From the NCBI GenBank assembly GCA_963847345.1, contig CAWJZU010000015.1:186001-250000 (forward strand): a stretch of DNA of 64,000 bases, read 5' to 3'. The position numbers were made by a program, and so were the translations under genes. Each line of letters starts with the position of its first letter. Within the stretch, counting starts at the first letter, position 1. Positions 18,520-27,479 of the stretch are shown piece by piece. The notes beneath the pieces are model-generated. The model was not told the DNA's origin. It saw only the letters and a program-made list of their open reading frames with translations, and did no database searches. This DNA comes from DATARH01 sp963847345. Its GTDB lineage: Bacteria; Pseudomonadota; Alphaproteobacteria; ATCC43930; CGMCC-115725.

Positions 18520-19127
18520 GCGAGCGCCGGGATCAGCTGCGTCTGCTGGAAGCGCTGTTCTTCGCGGCGCCGCAGCCGCTTGGGCCCAACGATCTCGCGC
18601 GGCATCTCGGCCCGGACGCCGACATCGCGCTGCTGGTGCGCGAGCTTGCCGAAACCTATGACGGGCGCGGCATCAATCTGGTGCGCGTCGCCGGCGGGTG
18701 GACCTTCCGCACCGCACCGGACCTCGGCCCCGCCTTGCAGCGCGAGCGCGAGGTCGCGCGCAAATTATCCCGTGCCGCTATCGAGACGCTGGCGATCGTC
18801 GCCTATCACCAGCCGGTCACACGCGCCGAAATCGAAGCGATCCGCGGGGTTGCGCTGGCCCGCGGTACGCTCGACCGGCTGATCGAGGCGGGCTGGGTGC
18901 GGCCGGCCGGACGGCGCGAGGCTCCGGGGCGGCCGCTGAACTGGGCGACGACCCCGGCGTTTCTCGCGCATTTCGGCCTCAACAGCCTCGTCGACCTGCC
19001 CGGCATTGACGAATTGCGCGCGGCCGGGCTGCTTGATATCGGGCCAGCCGCGCTCGGCGAGGCGGCGTCGCTTGCCGCGGAGCACGCGGAGACTGGTCAA
19101 CCGGAACAAGAGGGCGGTAACATCTGA
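18516..19127 (+). CDS. scpB: Segregation and condensation protein B
   Basis: A 203-residue ScpB, the winged-helix dimer that binds the ScpA linker in the Smc complex. It has LLEALFFAAPQPLGPNDLAR at the N-terminus. The strongly conserved RKLSRAAIETLAIVAYHQPV and TRAEIEAIRGV lie near residues 85-115, followed by GRPLNWATTPAFLAHFGL. It starts with GTG overlapping the scpA TGA. In many relatives tatA follows, but here an LLM oxidoreductase gene is 40 bp downstream, so the conserved operon probably ends here. Confidence 0.95.
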   Translation: MSERRDQLRLLEALFFAAPQPLGPNDLARHLGPDADIALLVRELAETYDGRGINLVRVAGGWTFRTAPDLGPALQREREVARKLSRAAIETLAIVAYHQPVTRAEIEAIRGVALARGTLDRLIEAGWVRPAGRREAPGRPLNWATTPAFLAHFGLNSLVDLPGIDELRAAGLLDIGPAALGEAASLAAEHAETGQPEQEGGNI

Positions 19128-19167
19128 CCGCCCGCATTGGATTAAGTGCCCGCGCAAGGAGTGAGCA

Positions 19168-20022
19168 ATGGATTTCGGCGTCTCGATGTTCATGACAGAC
19201 TACGCGATCGGGGCGGCCGAACTGGCCCGTGCGCTCGAGGAGCGCGGGTTTGAGTCGCTGTGGAACCCGGAGCACTCGCACATTCCGCTGTCGCGCAAGA
19301 CGCCGTTTCCGGGCGGCGGCGACGTGCCGAAAATGTATTACGACGCGATGGACCCGTTCGTGACCTTGAGCGTCGCGGCGGCGGTCACGACAAAGCTCAA
19401 AATCGGCACCGGCGTCTGCCTCGTGATCCAGCGCGATACGATCCAAACCGCCAAGCTCGTCGCGTCGATCGATCAGGCGTCGAACGGCCGCTTCCTGTTC
19501 GGCATTGGCGGCGGCTGGAACCAGGACGAGATGGAGGATCATGGCACGATCTACGCTACGCGTTTCAAGCGGATGCGCGAGCAGATCGAGGCCATGAAGG
19601 TTATCTGGACCGAGAACAAGCCCGAGTATCACGGCGACATCGTCGATTTCCCGCCGATGATGACCTGGCCGAAACCGGTGCAGAAGCCGCACCCGCCGGT
19701 CATCATCGGCGGCGCGTTTCCGCACGCGGCGCGGCGGGCGGTGCGCTACGGCAACGGCTGGGTTCCGATCGCCGGCCGCGGTCCCTACGGCACGATCGAC
19801 AAGTTTCTGCCGCCGTTCAAGGAGATGCTGGCCGAGGCCGGCCGCAGCCTCGCCGACGTGCCGATCACGATGTTCGGCGTCGCGCCCGATGTGGACCTGG
19901 TGAAACGCTACCGCGACCAAGGGGTGGCCCGGGTGGTTGGCGGCTGTCCGCCCGAGCCGGCCGACAAGACTTTGCCCCTGCTCGATAAATGGGCCGGCAT
20001 CATGCGCCAGGTGAACGGGTAG
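19168..20022 (+). CDS. LLM class (F420-dependent type) oxidoreductase
   Basis: A 284-residue luciferase-like monooxygenase-fold protein of the F420-dependent subgroup. It begins MDFGVSMFMTDYAIGAAELA after a clear AAGGAG ribosome site. Typical blocks are GFESLWNPEHSHIP, KLKIGTGVCLVIQRDTIQTAK and ASNGRFLFGIGGGWNQDE. A later block is PHPPVIIGGAFPHAARRAVRYGNGW, given here only to mark the cofactor-binding region. Whether it uses F420 or FMN cannot be read from the sequence. It is intact and is followed by an REP-like palindrome and an SMP-30 gene. Confidence 0.8.
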   Translation: MDFGVSMFMTDYAIGAAELARALEERGFESLWNPEHSHIPLSRKTPFPGGGDVPKMYYDAMDPFVTLSVAAAVTTKLKIGTGVCLVIQRDTIQTAKLVASIDQASNGRFLFGIGGGWNQDEMEDHGTIYATRFKRMREQIEAMKVIWTENKPEYHGDIVDFPPMMTWPKPVQKPHPPVIIGGAFPHAARRAVRYGNGWVPIAGRGPYGTIDKFLPPFKEMLAEAGRSLADVPITMFGVAPDVDLVKRYRDQGVARVVGGCPPEPADKTLPLLDKWAGIMRQVNG

Positions 20023-20040
20023 CTAATCGCAAGCAAAAAC

Positions 20041-20066
20041 GTCATCCCGGCCTCCGCCGGGATGAC
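20041..20066. repeat. REP-like palindrome (26 bp)
   Basis: A perfect inverted repeat with 11-bp arms GTCATCCCGGC and GCCGGGATGAC around a CTCC loop. It lies between the LLM gene and the SMP-30 gene. It belongs to the GTCATCCCGGC...GCCGGGATGAC class of extragenic palindromes frequent in proteobacteria. It could fold as an RNA hairpin and protect or attenuate the transcript. A longer relative is at 22321-22396. Confidence 0.85.
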
Positions 20067-20084
20067 AATCTCGGAGAGAGAAAA

Positions 20085-21008
20085 ATGCCTGAAGGCGACA
20101 TCCGCATCGTCGCAACCGGTCTGGGCTTTCCGGAAGGCCCGGTCTGGATGGCCGACGGTTCGGTCATCCTGGGAGAAATCTCCGGTAAGAAGGTGAGCCG
20201 AGTCGCGCCCGACGGAACCAAGACCGAGATCGGCAAGGCCGGCGGCGGACCGAACGGCGTCGCGACCGGCCCCGACGGCGCGCTCTATGTCTGCAACAAC
20301 GGCGGCGCGGTCTATGAGACGACGCCGAGCTTTCTGTCGACCGGGCCGGCGCCGGACTACAAGAACGGGTCGATCCAGCGCATCGACATCAGGACCGGCG
20401 AAACAAAGACCCTCTACACCGAGTGCAACGGCCACAAATTGTCGGCGCCGAACGACATCGTATTCGACAGGCAGGGCGGGTTCTACTTCACCGATCTCGG
20501 CAAGCGCTATGCGCATCACCGGGACCACGGCGGGCTCTACTACGCATTGCCAGACGGCTCGAAGATCGTTGAACTCGCCTATCCGCTGCTCAGCCCGAAT
20601 GGGGTCGGTCTGTCGCCCGACGAAATGGTCGTCTACTTCGCCGATACCGAAAGCTCGCGGCTCTTCGCGTTCGACATCGTCGAGCCCGGTGTCATCAAGA
20701 AAGAGCATTTTCCGGCGCCGTTCGGCGGCCGTCTGGTATGCGGTTTGCCGGGATTTCAGCGCTTCGACAGCCTGGCGCTCGAGGCCTCCGGCAATATCTG
20801 CGTCGCGACGCTGACGACCGGCTATATCACGGTGATTTCGCCGGCGGGGCAGGTCGTGCGGCAGGTCAAGATGCCGGACGTCTATCCGACGAATATCTGT
20901 TTCGGCGGCATCGACCTGCGCACGGCCTACATCACGCTCTCAGCCTCGGGGCGGCTCGCCGCGATGCCGTGGCCGGAGCCGGGCCTCAAACTCAATTTCA
21001 TGTGCTGA
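20085..21008 (+). CDS. SMP-30/gluconolactonase-like beta-propeller hydrolase
   Basis: A 307-residue six-bladed beta-propeller of the SMP-30/gluconolactonase/LRE-like family. These are calcium- or zinc-dependent lactonases acting on sugar or other lactones. The ATG at 20085 has GGAGAGAG just upstream. Conserved blocks are GLGFPEGPVWMADGSVILGE (metal-binding Glu), GGGPNGVATGPDGALYVCNN (Asn), APNDIVFDRQGGFYFTD and LSPNGVGLSPDEMVVYFADT (Asp). It is intact, with no signal peptide. The stop is 2 bp before cinA, so the two are probably co-transcribed. Confidence 0.87.
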   Translation: MPEGDIRIVATGLGFPEGPVWMADGSVILGEISGKKVSRVAPDGTKTEIGKAGGGPNGVATGPDGALYVCNNGGAVYETTPSFLSTGPAPDYKNGSIQRIDIRTGETKTLYTECNGHKLSAPNDIVFDRQGGFYFTDLGKRYAHHRDHGGLYYALPDGSKIVELAYPLLSPNGVGLSPDEMVVYFADTESSRLFAFDIVEPGVIKKEHFPAPFGGRLVCGLPGFQRFDSLALEASGNICVATLTTGYITVISPAGQVVRQVKMPDVYPTNICFGGIDLRTAYITLSASGRLAAMPWPEPGLKLNFMC

Positions 21009-21010
21009 CC

Positions 21011-22273
21011 ATGAAAATCGAAGTCATCTGCACCGGTGACGAAGTCCTGACCGGCAAGATCGTCAATACCAATTTCAGCTATATCGCACAGAAGCTCGAG
21101 GACGTCGGGCTGGCGGTGCGCTGGGGCACGACGGTCGGCGACGACCGCGAAACGCTGCTCGCAGCGTTCCTCGAGGCCGGCGCGCGCGCCGACGCGGTGA
21201 TCGTCAATGGCGGCCTCGGGCCGACCGTCGATGATCTGTCGCAGGAGATCGCGGCCAAGGCGGCCGGCGACGAACTCGTGCTGAACGAGCAGTGGCTCAC
21301 GACAATGGAGGAATTCTTCCGCCGCCGCAGCCGGGTCATGTCGCCGAACAACAAGAAGCAGGCGATGCTGCCGTCGCGCTCCGAAATCCTCGACAACCCG
21401 ATCGGCACCGCGTGCGGCTTCGCGCTCGACATCGGCACGGCGCGCTTCTTCTTCACCCCCGGCGTGCCGCGCGAATTGCGCCGCATGCTCGAGGAGCAGA
21501 TCATCCCGCGCCTCCTGGCGAAGAGCGGTATGCAGACCGCGATCCGCCTCAAGCGGTTTCACTCCTATGGTCTTGGCGAATCGCATGTCGATCACCTGCT
21601 GCAAGGCGTCGAAGACCTCGTGCCGGACGGCAGCGCCAAGCTCGGCTTCCGCGCGCATTACCCGCAGATCGAGACCAAGCTGACCGTGCGCGGCTCGGAC
21701 GACGACGACATCGAGCGCAAACTCGTCCCGGTCGTTGCCGAAGTCCGCAAGCGCCTCGGCAATTTCATCATGGCCGAGGACAATGACACGCTCGAAGGCG
21801 TCGTTCTGAAGGCACTGCACGACAGCGGCGGGTCGCTCGCCATTGTCGAGATGTTCACGAGCGGCCAGATCGCTTCTCGAGTTGCGCCGCTGCCACAGGC
21901 CGAGACCGTGTTCCGCCGCGGCATCGTCGCGCGCGATCCGGCCGAATTGTGGGACGCGCTGCGCCTCGTGACGCCGGTCGAGATCACCCGCGAGAGCGCC
22001 GAGGCGGTGGCTGAAGCCGTCCGCCGCGACTGCGGCGCGAGCCATGCGCTCGCCGTGCTGATCGACCTCGACGATGGCCCCGACCGGATCGATTTTGGCG
22101 GCACGATCTGCCTCGCGATCGCGACCGAAACGGAGGTGCATTCACGGCGCTCACGCGTCCTCGGCGGACGCGAATGGGTGCGATTGGGCGCGGTCGAACT
22201 CGGCCTCGACTGCCTGCGCCGCCACCTCCATGGTCTCCCGGTCACCGAACGCATCGACTTCGAGCGCACCTGA
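21011..22273 (+). CDS. cinA: CinA-like protein with degenerate C-terminal deamidase domain
   Basis: A 420-residue full-length CinA architecture. The N-terminal molybdopterin-binding-like (MoCF/COG1058) domain, residues 1-170, has GDEVLTGKIVNTNFSYIAQK and NGGLGPTVDDLSQEIAAK, and a short linker domain follows. The C-terminal PncC-like region (about 260-420) is recognisable by position, but the NMN-deamidase signature ESCTGG is replaced by VEMFTSGQIA, and no GIAGP block is present. It most resembles E. coli YfaY-type CinA, in which deamidase activity is lost. The N-terminal domain may act as ADP-ribose/NAD-related pyrophosphatase, as in characterised CinA proteins. It starts 2 bp after the SMP-30 stop. 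Confidence 0.85.
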   Translation: MKIEVICTGDEVLTGKIVNTNFSYIAQKLEDVGLAVRWGTTVGDDRETLLAAFLEAGARADAVIVNGGLGPTVDDLSQEIAAKAAGDELVLNEQWLTTMEEFFRRRSRVMSPNNKKQAMLPSRSEILDNPIGTACGFALDIGTARFFFTPGVPRELRRMLEEQIIPRLLAKSGMQTAIRLKRFHSYGLGESHVDHLLQGVEDLVPDGSAKLGFRAHYPQIETKLTVRGSDDDDIERKLVPVVAEVRKRLGNFIMAEDNDTLEGVVLKALHDSGGSLAIVEMFTSGQIASRVAPLPQAETVFRRGIVARDPAELWDALRLVTPVEITRESAEAVAEAVRRDCGASHALAVLIDLDDGPDRIDFGGTICLAIATETEVHSRRSRVLGGREWVRLGAVELGLDCLRRHLHGLPVTERIDFERT

Positions 22274-22320
22274 CACCGCAGTTTCACTCTGCGCGACTCA
22301 CCGTCGGCGGATTATATTTT

Positions 22321-22396
22321 GTCATCCCGGCAAACGCTGGGATCCACCTATCGTCCGCTCCGAATGCGGGACCGTAATCCCGGCCTTCGGGATGAC
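22321..22396. repeat. Composite REP-like element with outer and inner inverted repeats
   Basis: A 76-bp element bounded by GTCATCCCG (22321-22329) and its inverted copy CGGGATGAC (22388-22396). Each end also folds on itself: ATCCCGGC-AAAC-GCTGGGAT on the left and ATCCCG-GCCTT-CGGGAT on the right. The layout is like a BIME or a small non-autonomous REP element. It lies in the 149-bp gap between cinA and the phosphoesterase gene and shares its end sequence with the element at 20041. Confidence 0.75.
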
Positions 22397-22422
22397 CGTA
22401 ACAGACTGAAGAATTTCCGCTC

Positions 22423-23154
22423 ATGCCATTTGATGCCGAAAGCACCCAGAAGGACATCCTCCTCGTCCATTCCTCCGATCTGCATGTCGATGACGACCGC
22501 GTCGCGGCGATGCATGGCGGCGACGGCGCGGCCGGGCTGCGCGGCATCATCGAGACGGCGCGCGATTTCGGCGCCGATATCGTGATCCTGGCCGGCGACA
22601 CCTTCGACAACCATCAGGTCACCTCGGCCACGATCGACCGGGCCGGGATGCTGCTCGCCGATGCTCGCCTGCCCGTCGTTATCCTGCCTGGCAATCACGA
22701 CCCGGCGACCCCGGATTCGATCTGGCTGCGCGGCCGCTTCGACGAGATCGGCAACGTCGCGATCATCGGCATCACGAACGAGCGCAGGATCGCGTTTCGC
22801 TCGCTTGATCTCGAAATCTGGGGCAACGCGCATCGCGATTATCATGACATGGCGCCGCTGCGCGATCCGCCGCGGCGCGCCGCAAGATGGCAGGTCGCGA
22901 TCGGCCACGGGCATTACGAACCGCCCGAGACCTGGGCCAACCCGCTGCGTCCGTCCTGGCTGATCAGCGATGAGATGATCCGCGACACGCAAGCCGATTA
23001 CGTCGCGCTTGGACATTGGGACCGCGCCGCACAGGTCGGCTGCGGCGCCGTGCCGGCCTATTACTCGGGCGCGCCGCATCACGCCGAAACCATCAATCTG
23101 GTGCGGTTTACTCCGGCTGGAGAGGTAGGCGTCACCCGCGAGCGGGTGCGGTGA
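22423..23154 (+). CDS. Calcineurin-like metallophosphoesterase
   Basis: A 243-residue dimetal phosphoesterase. Motifs are VHSSDLHVDDDR (a variant of the DxH block), DIVILAGDTFDNH (GD block), VVILPGNHDPATPDS (GNHD block), VAIGHGHYEPPE (GH) and YVALGHWDR (GHxx). The order and spacing resemble SbcD/Mre11-type or YfcE-like exonuclease/phosphodiesterase domains, but the DNA-binding extension of SbcD is missing. There is no signal peptide. Its stop overlaps the GTG start of the ClC gene, suggesting coupling. The substrate is not inferable. Confidence 0.85.
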   Translation: MPFDAESTQKDILLVHSSDLHVDDDRVAAMHGGDGAAGLRGIIETARDFGADIVILAGDTFDNHQVTSATIDRAGMLLADARLPVVILPGNHDPATPDSIWLRGRFDEIGNVAIIGITNERRIAFRSLDLEIWGNAHRDYHDMAPLRDPPRRAARWQVAIGHGHYEPPETWANPLRPSWLISDEMIRDTQADYVALGHWDRAAQVGCGAVPAYYSGAPHHAETINLVRFTPAGEVGVTRERVR

Positions 23155-24995
23155 CCTCGGCTGCAGCCGACCCCGCCGCCGGACCGGCCGTCGCGGAGGG
23201 ACGCGGCCAGGAAACTCGGTCGCTCAATCTTGCCTCGCTATCAGTACTGGCATTCGTTGTCGGCATCGTGGCCGGCTTTGGCGCGGTCATTTTCCGGGCG
23301 CTGATCGCGTTTATCCACAACCTGTTCTTTCTCGGCGAGTTGGGGCTGGCCTACGACACAAGCGTATTCACGCCGCTCAGTCCGTGGGGGGCGTTGGTCA
23401 TTCTGGTGCCGGTGATCGGCGCCATCGGCGTGACCTATCTGGTCAACAATTTCGCCCCCGAGGCGCGCGGTCACGGTGTGCCCGAGGTGATGGACGCGAT
23501 TTATTACAATAGCGGGCGCATTCGTCCCGTGGTGGCCGCCGTGAAATCGCTTGCCTCGGCGATCGCGATCGGCACCGGGGCGGCGGTCGGCCGCGAGGGC
23601 CCGATCATCCAGATTGGCGCGGCGATGGGCTCGACGCTGGGTCAGATTATCCGGATGACGCCAGGCCAGCGGATCACGCTGGTTGCGGCCGGCGCCGGCG
23701 CCGGTATCGCTGCGACATTCAACACGCCGATCGGTGGCGTTTTGTTCGCGATCGAGCTGATGATGCCCGAGGTCAGCGTCGCGACGTTTCTGCCGACCGC
23801 GATCGCGACCGGCACCGCGACCTTTATCGGCCGGCTGTTCTTCGGCTCGCAGCCGGCATTCTTTGTCCCGAACATCACGCCGCTCACGACTGACGCCACG
23901 ACCGCACTGCTGCTGGTGCTCTATGCGGTGCTCGGGATCATCATCGGGTTGGCCGCAACCGCGTTCATTCGCGGCCTTATTCTAGCCGAGGATTTATTCG
24001 AACGGATCGGCAACCATTACATCCGGCATATGGTCGGCATGCTGCTGGTCGGCGTGCTGATCTACGCCTTTGCGGTCGGATACGGACATTATTTCGTCGA
24101 GGGCGTCGGCTACGCGACAATCCAGGCGATCCTGCTTGGCCACCTTGTCGCGCCCGGGCTGTTGCTGCTGCTGTTCGTCGGCAAGATTTTTGCCACGTCT
24201 CTCAGTCTCGGCTCCGGGTCGTCGGGCGGGATTTTCTCGCCGTCCTTGTTCATGGGCGCGACGATTGGGGCGGCCTTCGCCGTGCTGCTCTCGCTGTTGC
24301 CGCTGCCGATGGCGATCGACGTGCCGAGCTTTGCGCTGGTCGGCATGGGGGCGATGGTCGGCGGCGGCACCGGCGCGGTGATGACCGCGGTGGCGATGAT
24401 CTTCGAGATGACCCGCGATTACGACATCGTCATGCCGATGATCATCGCCGTGGCGTTCAGCGTCGGCATCCGCCGGCTGCTGTCGCGCGAGAACATTTAC
24501 ACTCTGAAGCTGTACCGGCGCGGCCATGTCGTCCCGAAGGCGCTGCACGCAAACATGTTCCTGGTGCGGCGCGCCCGCGACGTCATGCATATCGATTTCA
24601 CCAAGTTGCCGGCGGACATGAGCTTTGCGACGTTTCTGCGCTCCGCGGACAATCGCGAACGGATGCGGCATGTCGTCGTGACCACCGGCGACCGCATCGC
24701 CGGTGTCCTGCGGGTCAACACCGCCTTGCGCCAGGGGCTCGCCGAATCAGGTGCCGGCGACAGCGTCGGAGCCACGCTTGGCGAACTGGCGACGCGCAGT
24801 TTCGTGATTGCGCGCGGCGATGAGGTGATGTTCGACGTGATCGGCCGCATGTGGCGGCGCGACGCCTTCATGACGATTGTTGTCGGCAGAGAACGCGGGA
24901 CCCCGCGCGCCGGCGATGTGCTCGGCGTCATAACCAAGGACCACGTCGCCAATTCCGTGGCCGCCAGCATCCAGATCTACCCGGGCGAGCGTTAG
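23151..24995 (+). CDS. ClC family chloride channel/antiporter
   Basis: A 614-residue ClC protein. The start GTG at 23151 overlaps the upstream stop. Residues about 25-470 hold the membrane core. Ion-coordinating and gating blocks are GHGVPEVMDAIYY, GAAVGREGPIIQIGA (with the gating Glu at about 150), and SLGSGSSGGIFSPSLFMGA. The last, with the later MVGGGTGAVMTAVAMIFEMT, forms the pathway. The C-terminal 130 residues form a soluble CBS-like region, including a long segment ending HVANSVAASIQIYPGER. It may be a H+/Cl- exchanger, but the proton Glu cannot be fixed without alignment. It is unbroken. Confidence 0.92.
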   Translation: MTSAAADPAAGPAVAEGRGQETRSLNLASLSVLAFVVGIVAGFGAVIFRALIAFIHNLFFLGELGLAYDTSVFTPLSPWGALVILVPVIGAIGVTYLVNNFAPEARGHGVPEVMDAIYYNSGRIRPVVAAVKSLASAIAIGTGAAVGREGPIIQIGAAMGSTLGQIIRMTPGQRITLVAAGAGAGIAATFNTPIGGVLFAIELMMPEVSVATFLPTAIATGTATFIGRLFFGSQPAFFVPNITPLTTDATTALLLVLYAVLGIIIGLAATAFIRGLILAEDLFERIGNHYIRHMVGMLLVGVLIYAFAVGYGHYFVEGVGYATIQAILLGHLVAPGLLLLLFVGKIFATSLSLGSGSSGGIFSPSLFMGATIGAAFAVLLSLLPLPMAIDVPSFALVGMGAMVGGGTGAVMTAVAMIFEMTRDYDIVMPMIIAVAFSVGIRRLLSRENIYTLKLYRRGHVVPKALHANMFLVRRARDVMHIDFTKLPADMSFATFLRSADNRERMRHVVVTTGDRIAGVLRVNTALRQGLAESGAGDSVGATLGELATRSFVIARGDEVMFDVIGRMWRRDAFMTIVVGRERGTPRAGDVLGVITKDHVANSVAASIQIYPGER

Positions 24996-25113
24996 CCCAA
25001 CGCCCCGCCGCCCTATCGATCCATTCGTTGATCCCGGCCCGAGCGAAACTGGCTCGGCAACATGGGCCGCCGGTTACGTCAAGGAACCCACCCTCTAGAG
25101 TCCTGGAGGTCCG

Positions 25114-26068
25114 ATGCCGCAACAGATCCGAGCCGTTGTTGTCGATCCCGAAACGCCGGGCAAGCTGGCCATCTGCCAGGTTGAATTGCGCGATCCCGAC
25201 CGCGACGAGGTTACCGTCCGCGTCACCGCGATCTCGCTTAATCGCGGCGAGACTAGGCGCGCGCTGCAGGTTGCGGCGCCGGGCTGGCGTCCCGGTTGGG
25301 ATTTCGCCGGGGTCGTCGAGCGCGAGGCGGCGGACGGCAGCGGCCCCAAAGACGGGTCGCGGGTCGTCGGCCTGCTGCCGTCTGGCGCCTGGGCCGAGCG
25401 GGTCAATTGCCGCAGCCATGCCGTCGCGGTTCTGCCGGACGGTGTCGCCGACGCGCAGGCCGCGACCCTGCCGGTCGCCGGGTTGACGGCGCTGCACGCG
25501 CTGCGCCAGGGCGGGTTGCTGCTCGGCCGCAAGGTGCTGGTGGACGGAGCCTCCGGCGGGGTCGGGCATCTCGCCTGCCAGCTCGCCAATGCCGCGGGCG
25601 CAGAGGTCTGGGGCCACGTGCGCCGGGCGGAATACCGCGACGCGGTCGCCGAATGGTGCGGCGGTCGGGTGGTGCTCGGTCCCGATCTCTCGGCCGCGAA
25701 GCCGCACGGGCCGTTCTGGCTGATTGTCGAACTCGGTCGGTGCCTCGGCATTGAGCGCGGCGCTTGGCATGCTGGCGCCGAACGGCACCTGCGTGACACT
25801 CGGTGTTTCGGCCGGCAACACGACAACATTCGAGAGCCGCGACTTTTTCTCGACCGGCGGCACCCGCCTCTACGGGCTGACGCTGTTCCACGAGCTGATG
25901 AGCGTCGAGCGCGCCGGAGTAGGGCTGCGCCTCTTGGCCGAGCTGATCGAGGCCGGAAAATTGCGGCCGCAAATCGCCGTCGAGGCGTCATGGGACGAAA
26001 TCGGCGCGATCGCGCGCCGGCTGATCGATCGCGAATTCACCGGCAAGGCAGTGCTGCATATCGGGTAA
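25114..26068 (+). pseudogene. Zinc-independent quinone oxidoreductase/alcohol dehydrogenase-like (MDR), frameshifted
   Basis: A medium-chain dehydrogenase/reductase. The first frame gives MPQQIRAVVVDPETPGK, the catalytic-domain GWRPGWDFAGVVERE and the Rossmann motif LVDGASGGVGHLACQLA near residue 145. At about 25731 one extra base breaks the frame. The rest resumes in another frame as SVGASALSAALGMLAPNGT and ends TGKAVLHIG, a typical family C-terminus. The NADPH-binding fold would be interrupted in the truncated product. The ATG at 25114 has CTGGAGG upstream. Convergent with the patatin-like gene. The intact enzyme would reduce quinones or enones. Confidence 0.85.
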
Positions 26069-26220
26069 GACCGCGCTGTAAGGTCCGCTCCCCATCGGGA
26101 GTGAGGGGCGAGACTCCCGAGCGGGTCCCGACACCCACCTCACCCCAGCGCTTGCGTGCTGGCCCTCCCTGTCCTCGTGAAGGGCGCGCGGGCTAGGCGG
26201 CACCGCGCCGAAAAGAGGGC

Positions 26221-27312
26221 TCAGCGCGGCGATCCGGCGACGCCGCCGCGCACCTCGTGAACGACGACGCCGACGCGCCGCGGCGGCGGCGCAAGCCACA
26301 GCGGGTGCGCGAGGCTCGTCGCGACATCGCTTTCGCCGGCCTGCCAGCGGCGCGCCACCGCCTCCGCCGAGAAATCCGCCATTCTCGCGGCGAGACGCTC
26401 GGCGCTGCCGTCGTGCACCAGATGCAGGATCGTCATCGTTGCCATGCTCGCTTCGGCGAGGCATTTGCGAATATCCGGGTCGCCGCGCAGCCGGGCCGGC
26501 ACGCGTTCGCCGAGCAGCGCGATCATCCGCCGCAGGTCATGATTGCGGCGCAGCGCCGCAATCTCACGGGCCGAGCGGCTGATGCCGCCGCCGCCGGGCA
26601 TCGGGTCGAAGCCGTCGATTACGAAACAGAGCGTATCGGCCGGACGCGCTTCGTCGAGTGCTGCCACGGAGACCGCCGCGCCGCCATAGCGCTGGCCGTC
26701 GATGATCGTGGGTGGCACTCCCGGGAGCGGTGTGCTGGCGAGCACATGCTCGGGACCGAGCACATGGCGATCGTTATCGAAATAGGCTTCCGCGCCGCTC
26801 ACGAGATTGACGGCGCCGAGGACGAGCCGCACCGCACCCGAATTGACTCGATCGAAATCAATCGTTGCGTGCAACAGTTCTCGCAGCTGCCCGAGTTCGA
26901 CGAGCGGCCGCTCACGCACGGCATTCTTGGCGGCCGAGGGTTCGGCGGCGCCTGCCGTCTCGCGTTTTGTGGGGCTGCAGGCCATCCAGCGGCGGACCCG
27001 ACGCGAGACCCAACCGTTGCCGCGATCCGGAACGCAGCGACTCATCTCCTGCCAAAACCGGTGCAGCCGCGCGACACGTTCATGCGGCAGGTTGCCGGCG
27101 ATGATCGCCGCGTTGATCGCGCCCATCGCGGTGCCGGCGATCCAGTTCGGCCGCACGCCGGAGCGTTCGAGCGCGGCGTATGCCCCAGCCTGGTAGGCAC
27201 CGAGGCCGCCGCCGCCGGACAGAACCAGCGCGATCCGGTCGAAACGGGCCAAGCTCTGTTCGGATCGCGCGCGCGCCAAACTCCGCTCCCTGGGCCGCGC
27301 CGGCCGTCGCAA
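26221..27312 (-). CDS. Patatin-like protein lacking the catalytic Ser-Asp dyad
   Basis: A 363-residue patatin/DUF3734-type phospholipase fold. The oxyanion-hole glycines are present (ALVLSGGGGLGAYQAGAY, residues about 28-45). The nucleophile-elbow GxSxG reads GTAMG at residues 60-64, with Ala where Ser should be. The usual DGG/DGA block, which supplies the catalytic Asp, reads RYGGAAV. The DNA at the elbow is GGC ACC GCG ATG GGC on the coding strand, so this is not a frame problem. I infer a non-hydrolytic or decayed member. It lies 167 bp downstream of the diheme cytochrome gene on the same strand. Confidence 0.8.
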   Translation of the reverse strand: MRRPARPRERSLARARSEQSLARFDRIALVLSGGGGLGAYQAGAYAALERSGVRPNWIAGTAMGAINAAIIAGNLPHERVARLHRFWQEMSRCVPDRGNGWVSRRVRRWMACSPTKRETAGAAEPSAAKNAVRERPLVELGQLRELLHATIDFDRVNSGAVRLVLGAVNLVSGAEAYFDNDRHVLGPEHVLASTPLPGVPPTIIDGQRYGGAAVSVAALDEARPADTLCFVIDGFDPMPGGGGISRSAREIAALRRNHDLRRMIALLGERVPARLRGDPDIRKCLAEASMATMTILHLVHDGSAERLAARMADFSAEAVARRWQAGESDVATSLAHPLWLAPPPRRVGVVVHEVRGGVAGSPR

Positions 27313-27479
27313 CGGAAACCACGCCGTTGCTCTGACCCGTGCCGTGAACCTGCCGCTGCATTTCCCGCCCCGTCCGACGCCAGCGGGTCAACCGCGGGTG
27401 TTGTCGGAGCGGCGGCATCATACGCGGTCGCGTCGGGCCGTCCAATCCCGAAACATTACCGATTTCGAAATGCAGCAGG

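Noticed and set aside
26069..26220. GC-rich gap with GGGAGTGAGG and CTCCCGAGCGGG pieces as an attenuator
   Set aside because: The inverted matches are short and imperfect and no T-run or leader peptide follows; insufficient support.
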